A DNA stretch of 13,029 bases from Neisseriaceae bacterium (GTDB lineage Bacteria; Pseudomonadota; Gammaproteobacteria; Burkholderiales; UBA11063), in assembly GCA_947441745.1 (NCBI GenBank), contig CANEUJ010000033.1:1-13029 (forward strand), read 5' to 3'. This document shows positions 7,249-13,029 of the stretch, piece after piece (the stretch's first letter is position 1; each line of letters starts with the position of its first letter). The notes beneath the pieces are model-generated. The model was not told where the DNA came from. It saw only the letters and a program-made list of their open reading frames with translations, and did no database searches. The translations under genes and the position numbers were made by a program.

Positions 7249-7641
7249 TTATTGCCCTGGGTTTCCAAACACTTGATCACTGCTTGACTGCCTGCCACCA
7301 ACTAACGGGTTATTTTGTTGCCCTCCTCCAGTTTGTCGAGGTCTTTGTCCATCACTCCCAATAATTGGCTGATTCCCAAACTGCTGATGACTACTTTGCT
7401 GACGCCCACCAACTAGTGGGTTATTACCATTAATGTCATCACCATAATTATATTTTTGCCCTTTAGTACCTGTAATTGGCTGATTCCCAAACTGTTGATG
7501 ACTACTTTGCTGACGCCCACCAACTAGTGGGTTATTATCTTGATACGACTGTTGACTGTCATTAACAACCGAGGCACTAGCATTAGCAGCAAAAGCACCA
7601 ATATTTGATAACACAAGAATTGCTAAAATTATTTTTTTCAT
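7249..7641 (-). CDS. Secreted repeat protein with three VGGRQ motifs, unknown function
   Basis: 130 residues; I do not recognise the family. Seen: a classical signal peptide with likely cleavage after AFA (16-18) or ASA (21-23), and no cysteine, so it is predicted to be soluble in the periplasm or exported rather than lipidated. The mature part is Gln/Asn/Gly/Ser-rich with three copies of NPLVGGRQ-x-SS-x-x-x-FGN starting at residues 37, 74 and 111, an exact 37-residue period. Copies 1 and 2 are identical over NNPLVGGRQQSSHQQFGNQP; copy 3 (VGGRQSSSDQVFGNP) is closer to the single copy in the adjacent lipoprotein. The start has GGAGA 7 bases upstream. An extended -10 promoter lies about 60 bases upstream, and the lipoprotein follows after 78 bases. 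The composition would suit a disordered linker, an adhesive or an amyloid-like polymer; none of these is shown. Confidence 0.78.
   Translation of the reverse strand: MKKIILAILVLSNIGAFAANASASVVNDSQQSYQDNNPLVGGRQQSSHQQFGNQPITGTKGQKYNYGDDINGNNPLVGGRQQSSHQQFGNQPIIGSDGQRPRQTGGGQQNNPLVGGRQSSSDQVFGNPGQ
7362..7537 (-). repeat. 65-bp direct duplication inside the VGGRQ repeat gene
   Basis: The blocks 7362-7426 and 7473-7537 are 65 bp each, 111 bp apart (37 codons), and differ at a single base (GCTGATGAC against GTTGATGAC on the plus strand). Identity at silent positions points to a recent duplication or ongoing homogenisation. A third, diverged copy of the motif lies nearer the 3' end of the gene. 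Confidence 0.92.
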
Positions 7642-7697
7642 TTAGACTTCTCCATAATTATTATGTATAAAATAAAATCCATGATACATAGGTAACT

Positions 7698-7725
7698 ATT
7701 TTAGCATAAATATAGTTTCTTGCAA
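7698..7725 (-). promoter_or_regulatory. Candidate extended -10 promoter for the VGGRQ repeat gene
   Basis: Reading the minus strand, -35 TTGCAA (7720-7725) is followed after 16 bases by TG-C-TAAAAT, an extended -10 with five of six consensus bases (hexamer at 7698-7703). The predicted leader to the ATG at 7641 is about 50 bases. It lies in the 176-base divergent gap shared with the symporter gene. Confidence 0.5.
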
Positions 7726-7737
7726 CTATTTTTACAA

Positions 7738-7771
7738 TATAATATCTAGACCAGCTAAAATAAGGTATAAT
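7738..7771 (+). promoter_or_regulatory. Weak candidate promoter region for the DAACS symporter
   Basis: Two perfect TATAAT hexamers occur on the plus strand, at 7738-7743 and 7766-7771, the second 46 bases before the symporter ATG. Neither has a convincing -35 at 16-18 bases, so activator dependence or chance in AT-rich DNA are both possible. The ribosome site is AGGAG at 7803-7807. Confidence 0.28.
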
Positions 7772-7817
7772 GAATACCGCGTATGTGCGTAAATATAAGC
7801 TCAGGAGTGGGTAAAAA

Positions 7818-9044
7818 ATGAACAAAAGATTTGGCATAGGGAGATATGTATTTTTTGCTTTAATTGCTGGGTTAATTATTGGTGAGATTATAAGGCTTGG
7901 CATATCTAACCAAGAAGTATTAGTTAATATAGCTGAATTTTTAAACATCATATCTGGTCTGTTTATGCGTTTAATCAAGATGATTATCGCACCTTTAGTA
8001 TTTACAACCTTAGTCGTTGGCATTTCTAAGCTAAGTGATGCTAGTAGCTTAGGACGCTTATTTTTAAAATCAATCATTGTATTTATTGTAGGTACGTTTA
8101 TTGCAGTTATAATCGGATATACAATTGCAGAAATATTTAAACCAGGTGTCGCTTTAGCTGGGGTTCTTAATAGTACTACACTAAGTAGCCCTAATATCGC
8201 CAATGGTATAAACCTCAAATCATTTCTAAACGAAATTGTTCCGTCCGCAATTATGGATAGCTTTGCCAAAAACCAAATTATCCATATTGTGGTTTTTTCA
8301 GTATTCTTAGGAATTGCTGGAGTATCTCTTGGTAAATCAGTTGAACCTTTATTTGATATATTTGATATGTTTGGCAAACTAATCTTCAAAGTAACTGACT
8401 ATATAATGCGTCTAGCTCCAATCGCAGTTTTTTGTTCGGTATGTGCTATGATAGTACAAAATGGGCTTGGGGTATTATCTTCATACGCGTTATATTTACT
8501 TGAATTCTACCTAGCTCTTGCTATACTTTGGGTGTTTTTATTAGTTATTGGTTACATTATACTCAAAAAAGATCTATTTCGCCTAATAAAAACTATTGCC
8601 GATAGTCTAGGTATTGCTTTTTCTACAACATCTTCGGAATCTGTTCTTCCGCGGGTACTTGAAGAATTAAAAGAATTTGGTGCACATAGTGAGACGGTAG
8701 GTTTTGTTATTCCTCTAGGTTATTCCTTTAATCTTATTGGGTCAATAATCAACTGTGTTTTTGCACTAATATTCATCATTCAATTTCATGGTTATAATTT
8801 CACAAACTCCCAAAATGCAATAATGATTTTAACTCTAATGATCACCTCTAAAGGTATTGCTGGAGTATCAAGAGCATCTCTGGTGATAATATCTGCAACA
8901 CTAGCAGCTATGGGGATACCAGAAACAGCAATGTATGTTATCTTCCCAATAGCTAGTTTTACAGATATGGGATATACGGCAACAAGCGTTTTTGGTAATG
9001 CATTATCTGCAGCGATTGTGGATAAATGGGAACGCAAACGATAA
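7818..9044 (+). CDS. Dicarboxylate/amino acid:cation symporter (DAACS, GltP/DctA-like)
   Basis: 408 residues, slightly short for the family (about 420-440), with many hydrophobic segments. Family members are inner-membrane elevator transporters coupling uptake of acidic or neutral amino acids or C4-dicarboxylates to Na+ or H+. Seen: TTSSESVLP (270-278) for the serine-rich hairpin loop 1, IPLGYSFNLIGS (298-309) for TM7, TSKGIAGVS (343-351) for hairpin loop 2, and TDMGYTATSVFGN (382-394) for TM8. Against the GltPh pattern, NMDGT reads NLIGS (Asp lost at 307), the substrate-gating Arg reads Tyr386, and the Asp ending TM8 reads Asn394, while the amine-binding Asp383 is kept. Loss of the Arg argues against an acidic substrate, and loss of both Asp argues against standard sodium sites; substrate unknown. 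AGGAG lies 10 bases upstream of the start. Confidence 0.9.
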   Translation: MNKRFGIGRYVFFALIAGLIIGEIIRLGISNQEVLVNIAEFLNIISGLFMRLIKMIIAPLVFTTLVVGISKLSDASSLGRLFLKSIIVFIVGTFIAVIIGYTIAEIFKPGVALAGVLNSTTLSSPNIANGINLKSFLNEIVPSAIMDSFAKNQIIHIVVFSVFLGIAGVSLGKSVEPLFDIFDMFGKLIFKVTDYIMRLAPIAVFCSVCAMIVQNGLGVLSSYALYLLEFYLALAILWVFLLVIGYIILKKDLFRLIKTIADSLGIAFSTTSSESVLPRVLEELKEFGAHSETVGFVIPLGYSFNLIGSIINCVFALIFIIQFHGYNFTNSQNAIMILTLMITSKGIAGVSRASLVIISATLAAMGIPETAMYVIFPIASFTDMGYTATSVFGNALSAAIVDKWERKR

Positions 9045-9072
9045 ATGTATTATAATACTATACTTAATAAAT

Positions 9073-9098
9073 ATATCCTGATTTAAAAATCTGGATAT
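9073..9098 (+). terminator. Inverted repeat between the symporter gene and yajC, possible weak terminator
   Basis: ATATCC-T-GATT pairs with AATC-T-GGATAT around a short AT loop, giving about ten pairs with one T-T mismatch. A T-rich run (9106-9114) follows but is separated by several other bases, so intrinsic termination would be weak. It is the only structure in the 88-base gap and could separate symporter transcription from the sec genes, or be an RNA element in the yajC leader. Confidence 0.38.
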
Positions 9099-9132
9099 TT
9101 GAAATTTATTTTTTAACGAAAGGTTACATATA

Positions 9133-9471
9133 ATGTCTCTTATTCCTAGTGCTTTTGCAGCTGGCGTATCAACTCCAGCTCCTGGTGGCTTTAACATCAT
9201 GCAATTTGTGCCTATGTTAGTTATTTTTGTATTGTTTTGGTTCTTACTAATCCGACCCCAACAAAAAAAAGCTAAAGCTCATAGCCTAATGGTAGCAGAA
9301 TTACAAAAAGGTGATGAGGTTCTAACTAATAGTGGAATCTTGGGACGTGTTAATAAAGTTACTGAACAATTTGTACTATTGGAAATCGCTAACAATGTTA
9401 TTATCAGTGTACAAAAAGCAACTGTAGGATCTAAAGTTGAAAAAGGTACTTTAGATAAAACACAACAATAA
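9133..9471 (+). CDS. yajC: YajC, Sec translocon accessory subunit
   Basis: 112 residues, the normal size. YajC is a single-span inner-membrane protein that associates with SecDF. Seen: a short periplasmic N-terminus, one transmembrane helix at about 24-41 (FVPMLVIFVLFWFLLI), then the family signature RPQQKKAKAH and a small cytosolic domain with LQKGDEVLTNSGILGRV. GAAAGG (9118-9123) is 9 bases before the ATG. It starts the yajC-secD-secF operon, with secD 19 bases downstream. No tgt or queA is seen upstream, unlike the E. coli arrangement. Confidence 0.97.
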   Translation: MSLIPSAFAAGVSTPAPGGFNIMQFVPMLVIFVLFWFLLIRPQQKKAKAHSLMVAELQKGDEVLTNSGILGRVNKVTEQFVLLEIANNVIISVQKATVGSKVEKGTLDKTQQ

Positions 9472-9490
9472 ATTATAAGTAGCATTTAAT

Positions 9491-11305
9491 ATGACAAAAT
9501 ACCCTCTTTGGAAATACCTATTAATTACTCTTGCAGTAGTTATAGGATTAGTATACACCATCCCTAACTTTTATAGTGAAGTGCCAGCAGTACAAATCTC
9601 TAATCCACATGCAGCCGTTTCTATTAATACAGCTACACTTAGCTCTATCGAAACTAACCTAGCTAGTAATGATTTAACTCCTAGTGGTGAAGTTTTTGAT
9701 GGCAAAACATTAAAACTAAAGTTTAATGATACTGATAGTCAGCTAAAAGCTCGGGACATTATCCAAAAACAACTTGGAGATAGTTATATTGTAGCACTTA
9801 ATTTAGTATCTAGAAGCCCAAACTTCCTAAGCAAAATCAATGCTAATCCAATGTTTTTCGGGTTAGACTTAAGAGGTGGGGTTCATTTGCTATTAGAAGT
9901 CGACATGAATGCTGCTATTAAAAAAACTCTTGATAAATATTCTAGTGATATTAAACGTACTCTTCGTAATAATCAAACTAGATTTGGTGCAGTTAATATC
10001 AATGATAATAGCATTGTAATTCAGTTTCGTGATACTGCCTCAGCTTCTGATGCTGCAACTTTACTAAAAAAACATTTACCCAATATAGCTCTTACAGCAG
10101 ATGGCAACAACAATCTAGAAGCTATTATTTCACCTACTGAAATGGATAAAATCAAAGAAGCGGCTATAAAACAAAATATGTTGATTTTACATAACAGGGT
10201 TAATGAACTAGGTGTTGCCGAACCAATTATCCAACAAGAAGGCACTAACCGTATAATGGTTGAATTACCGGGGCTACAGGATACAGCACGTGCTAAAGAC
10301 ATCCTAGGACGTACAGCCACTCTTGAAGTCAGAATGGTTAATGATGATCAAAGCGATAGAAGTGCTGCCATAGCTGGTAATATTCCAAGCAATCAAGTTC
10401 TTCTTGATGATATAGGACAAAATGGTGCTATAACCAAGATTTTGGTTAAAAAAGACGTAGAACTAACAGGGGATAATATTACTGATGCCCAACCAGGGTT
10501 TGATGAAAACGGTACTCCTTCGGTTAATATACGCCTTGATAGTACTGGTTCGTCTATATTCAAACAAGTAACAGGTGAAAATATCGGTAAGCGTATGGCT
10601 ATGATATTAGTTGATAATGGCAAAAGTGACGTAGTAACTGCTCCTGTTATCAGAACCGAAATCGGTGGTGGGCAAGTACAAATTTCTGGAGCTATGACTA
10701 CCGAACAAGCTAACGATACTGCACTATTATTACGTTCTGGCTCATTAGCAGCACCCATGAATATAGTTGAAGAGCGTACAGTTGGTCCATCATTGGGTCG
10801 TGAAAATATCGCTAAAGGGTTTCACTCAGTATTGTGGGGTTTTGTAGCTATTGCATTGTTCACTATTATCTACTACCAGGTATTTGGTGTGATTTCTGTA
10901 ATTTCTCTTGCTGTAAATCTACTTCTATTGATATCAGCACTATCAATGCTTCAAGCAACACTCACTTTACCAGGGATTGCAGCTATTGCCCTAGCTCTTG
11001 GTATGGCAATTGACTCTAACGTCCTAATCAATGAGCGGATTCGAGAAGAACTACGCCACGGACGTAAGCCACATATTGCAGTCGAGTCTGGATATGAACA
11101 TGCTTGGGCAACTATTATTGATTCAAATGTGACAACACTTATAGCAGGTCTCGCATTATTAGCTTTTGGATCTGGGCCAATAAAAGGCTTTGCAGTAGTA
11201 CATTGTCTTGGTATACTTACTTCGATGTTTAGTGCCGTATTAGTTTCTCGTGGGATTGTTGCATTATTATATGCTAATCGCCGTATTAATAAATTACATA
11301 TATAG
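9491..11305 (+). CDS. secD: SecD, protein-export membrane subunit
   Basis: 604 residues, full length for the proteobacterial form. With SecF it forms the proton-motive-force-driven partner of SecYEG that pulls translocating chains into the periplasm. Seen: TM1 at about 8-24, the large periplasmic P1 domain opening with FFGLDLRGGVHLLLEVDM (GLDLRGG at 124-130), LVDNGKSDVVTAPVIR at the P1 head, and five transmembrane helices at about 445-595. TM4 contains GMAIDSNVLINERIREE with Asp508, which corresponds to the essential proton-pathway Asp519 of E. coli. TIIDSNVTTLIAGLAL and GPIKGFAVV complete the signature. The ribosome site is weak, so coupling to yajC is likely; secF starts 14 bases after the stop. 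Confidence 0.98.
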   Translation: MTKYPLWKYLLITLAVVIGLVYTIPNFYSEVPAVQISNPHAAVSINTATLSSIETNLASNDLTPSGEVFDGKTLKLKFNDTDSQLKARDIIQKQLGDSYIVALNLVSRSPNFLSKINANPMFFGLDLRGGVHLLLEVDMNAAIKKTLDKYSSDIKRTLRNNQTRFGAVNINDNSIVIQFRDTASASDAATLLKKHLPNIALTADGNNNLEAIISPTEMDKIKEAAIKQNMLILHNRVNELGVAEPIIQQEGTNRIMVELPGLQDTARAKDILGRTATLEVRMVNDDQSDRSAAIAGNIPSNQVLLDDIGQNGAITKILVKKDVELTGDNITDAQPGFDENGTPSVNIRLDSTGSSIFKQVTGENIGKRMAMILVDNGKSDVVTAPVIRTEIGGGQVQISGAMTTEQANDTALLLRSGSLAAPMNIVEERTVGPSLGRENIAKGFHSVLWGFVAIALFTIIYYQVFGVISVISLAVNLLLLISALSMLQATLTLPGIAAIALALGMAIDSNVLINERIREELRHGRKPHIAVESGYEHAWATIIDSNVTTLIAGLALLAFGSGPIKGFAVVHCLGILTSMFSAVLVSRGIVALLYANRRINKLHI

Positions 11306-11319
11306 GGGATTATATAGCA

Positions 11320-12249
11320 ATGGAATTTTTTAAGATAAAAAAAGATATACCTTTTATGTCATATGGCAAATTAACAACCAGTATCTCGTTACTGACTTTT
11401 ATTTTAGCCATATTTTTCTTATTTTCACGCGGACTAAATTTATCAGTGGAATTCACTGGTGGTACTTTAATGGAAGTATCGTACTCCCAATCAGTTGATT
11501 CAAATAAAATCCGTACTATTCTAACTAATAACAACCTAGAGGCTTCAACAGTCCAAAATATCGGCAGTAGCAATAATCTAATGATACGTTTGCCCAATAA
11601 AAATGGTATGAATTCAGCTACTTTATCAAATGAAGTATATAATTTGATTAGTACAGCTGCTCCTAATGCCCAACTTAAAAGTGTTGAATTTATCGGCCCT
11701 CAAGTAGGACAAGACCTAGTAACAAATGGCTTACTTGCTATATTATTCGTATGTATTGGTATTATGGGTTATTTGGCTATTCGTTTTGAATGGCGTTTTG
11801 CAGTAGCAGCCATAATTGCTAATATGCATGATGTAGTGATTATCCTTGGTTTCTTTGCAATCTTTCAATGGGAGTTTTCGCTAACTGTATTAGCTGCAAT
11901 ACTTGCGGTACTTGGTTATTCGGTTAATGAGTCTGTTGTAGTATTTGACAGAATTCGTGAGAATTTCAGGACTATTCGTGGTGGAAGCGTATCTAATATA
12001 ATAAATAACGCGATTACTGCTACAATGAGCAGGACAATAATCACGCATGGATGCACTGAAATGATGGTATTATCAATGTTATTATTTGGTGGGACAAGCT
12101 TACATAATTTTGCTCTAGCCTTAACTATTGGTATTTTATTTGGTATTTATTCGTCAGTTCTAGTAGCTTCACCTCTACTTATGTGGTTTGGAGTTGATAG
12201 AACAAACCTAGTAAAATCACCAAAACGTAAAGAAGAAGCTGTAGTTTAA
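11320..12249 (+). CDS. secF: SecF, protein-export membrane subunit
   Basis: 309 residues, near the family norm. Obligate partner of SecD. Seen: TM1 at about 18-37, then GLNLSVEFTGGTLMEV opening the periplasmic domain, and five helices from about 135 to 295. TM4-TM5 carries LGYSVNESVVVFDRIRENFR, the SecF signature, and SRTIITHGCTEMMVLSMLLFGG follows. Its start has GGGGA (11305-11309) 10 bases upstream, overlapping the secD stop codon, so the two are probably translated from one transcript. The gene ends with a short charged tail (KSPKRKEEA). dedA follows after 37 bases. Confidence 0.97.
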   Translation: MEFFKIKKDIPFMSYGKLTTSISLLTFILAIFFLFSRGLNLSVEFTGGTLMEVSYSQSVDSNKIRTILTNNNLEASTVQNIGSSNNLMIRLPNKNGMNSATLSNEVYNLISTAAPNAQLKSVEFIGPQVGQDLVTNGLLAILFVCIGIMGYLAIRFEWRFAVAAIIANMHDVVIILGFFAIFQWEFSLTVLAAILAVLGYSVNESVVVFDRIRENFRTIRGGSVSNIINNAITATMSRTIITHGCTEMMVLSMLLFGGTSLHNFALALTIGILFGIYSSVLVASPLLMWFGVDRTNLVKSPKRKEEAVV

Positions 12250-12286
12250 TATTATCAGAACTTTAACTTGATATAGGACAGATACC

Positions 12287-12919
12287 ATGGAATTTATTCA
12301 TCTAATTTTGCATCTTGATAAATATCTTGGCGATGTAGTTAATCAATACCATAACTTCTTTTATGTAATTTTATTTCTTGTGATATTTGCCGAAACAGGA
12401 CTTGTGGTTACCCCTTTTCTACCAGGGGACTCATTATTATTTTTTGCTGGTGGTTTATCTGCTAGTGGGCATTTGGACTTTGCTATTTTAGCTTCAGTGA
12501 TTTTCTTTGCTGCATTTTTAGGTGACAATAATAACTTCATGATTGGTAAATTTCTAGGTGAAGCATTATTTAAAAACCCAAATTCCAAGATATTTAGACG
12601 TGATATTCTACATAAAACCCATGATTTTTATGAACGTCATGGTAGGAAAACTGTCATTATTGCTCGCTTCATACCACTAGTTCGCACCTTTGCACCATTT
12701 GTTGCTGGGGTTGGGCATATGAAATATACTAGATTTATTGGTTTTAGCCTTGTTGGTTCATTTTTATGGGTTAGTATATTTCTTGGTGGTGGCTATTTAT
12801 TTGGTAATATCCCCTTTGTAAAAGAGCACTTATCACTAATTATTATATTGGTGATGTTTATATCAATATTGCCAATATTTAAGATGATATACGATGAAAT
12901 AAAAATTAAGAAAAACTAG
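12287..12919 (+). CDS. dedA: DedA-family inner-membrane protein (VTT domain)
   Basis: 210 residues, close to E. coli DedA itself. DedA proteins are inner-membrane proteins needed for envelope integrity; some members are implicated in lipid-carrier (undecaprenyl phosphate) or phospholipid flipping, with a proposed proton coupling. Seen: FAETGLVVTPFLPGDSLLFFAGG, with acidic Glu36 and Asp48 in the first re-entrant region; GEALFKNPNSKIFRR; and ARFIPLVRTFAPFVAGVGHM, with the functionally important Arg127 and Arg133. A C-terminal helix is followed by a Lys-rich tail. AGGA lies 8 bases before the ATG. Its 37-base distance from secF suggests the same operon. No convincing terminator follows; the 41-bp repeat array starts 22 bases after the stop. 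Confidence 0.93.
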   Translation: MEFIHLILHLDKYLGDVVNQYHNFFYVILFLVIFAETGLVVTPFLPGDSLLFFAGGLSASGHLDFAILASVIFFAAFLGDNNNFMIGKFLGEALFKNPNSKIFRRDILHKTHDFYERHGRKTVIIARFIPLVRTFAPFVAGVGHMKYTRFIGFSLVGSFLWVSIFLGGGYLFGNIPFVKEHLSLIIILVMFISILPIFKMIYDEIKIKKN

Positions 12920-12940
12920 GTCAAGGACATAGTGAGTTCA

Positions 12941-13029
12941 TCATCCCAAACAAGAACTTTTTGCTGTTTCATTAACCTAGGTCATCCCAAACAAGAACTT
13001 TTTGCTGTTTCATTAACCTAGGTCATCCC
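12941..13029. repeat. 41-bp perfect tandem repeat array, running off the window
   Basis: Unit 1 (12941-12981) and unit 2 (12982-13022) are identical over all 41 bases, and 13023-13029 begins a third copy, so the total number is unknown. There are no spacers, so it is not a CRISPR array. Each unit junction contains the 8-base palindrome ACCTAGGT (first at 12975-12982), and inside each unit AAACA and TGTTT can pair around a 12-base loop. The plus strand cannot be read through: the period is not a multiple of three, so TAA and TAG in the unit fall in every frame. On the minus strand each unit is a micro-ORF with overlapping stop and start (TAATG). An echo of the junction (CTAGGTCA, 12916-12923) covers the dedA stop. 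Confidence 0.95.

Noticed and set aside
7661..8389. Long open frame (242 codons) on the minus strand opposite the symporter gene
   Set aside because: The plus strand encodes a protein with clear DAACS motifs and a good ribosome site. The antisense reading has no recognisable domain and runs through the divergent promoter region.
9051..9064. TATAAT and TATACT hexamers after the symporter stop as a yajC promoter
   Set aside because: No -35-like sequence lies at a usable distance, and AT-rich DNA gives such hexamers by chance; left unannotated.
12920..12960. Intrinsic terminator after dedA
   Set aside because: No GC-rich hairpin with a T-run is present; the T5 run in the 41-bp unit lies in the loop of a weak five-pair stem.
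12941..13029. CRISPR array at the right edge
   Set aside because: Units abut directly with no variable spacers and are fully identical over 41 bases; no cas genes are in the window.

Overview
The window is a compact, visibly AT-rich stretch of a Gram-negative (diderm) chromosome. SecDF-YajC, PpiD, a Pal lipoprotein, CpoB and a muropeptide permease all fit that. The Pal and SecF details (QGNTD and YNLALGQKRA in Pal, GYSVNESVVVFDRIRENF in SecF) look most like a low-GC betaproteobacterium, perhaps near Neisseriales. That placement is an inference from remembered family signatures, not a search. Apart from the right edge, nothing looks like a mobile element, and no stretch over 300 bases lacks a gene.

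Layout. Positions 1-5523 (+) hold the 3' end of ppiD (periplasmic/inner-membrane folding factor), tldD (metallopeptidase), an AmpG-type permease and a two-domain NagZ. They are packed with gaps of 1-13 bases or overlaps, so they look like one transcript. The last two genes form a peptidoglycan-recycling pair: permease plus N-acetylglucosaminidase. Positions 5509-7641 (-) hold a convergent envelope cluster, read from 7641 downward: a small secreted three-repeat protein, a small lipoprotein, pal and cpoB. The pal-cpoB pair is the tail of the usual tol-pal operon, but tolQRA and tolB are absent. In their place are two genes sharing an unfamiliar motif, V-G-G-R-Q-x-S-S-x-x-x-F-G. Promoter-like sequences sit upstream of both small genes. 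Position 7818 onward (+) holds a divergent DAACS-family symporter with altered substrate/cation-site residues, then yajC-secD-secF (accessory Sec translocon) and dedA (inner-membrane VTT-domain protein).

Right edge. After the dedA stop an array of perfect 41-bp tandem repeats begins at 12941 and runs off the window. On the minus strand each unit reads as a 13-codon micro-ORF whose TAA overlaps the ATG of the next unit (TAATG).

The two most unusual items are the VGGRQ-motif gene pair attached to pal-cpoB and the 41-bp array. The other genes are recognisable housekeeping envelope functions, some with local oddities: a non-ATG start, a lipobox on CpoB, a Pal tail and a degenerate symporter site.
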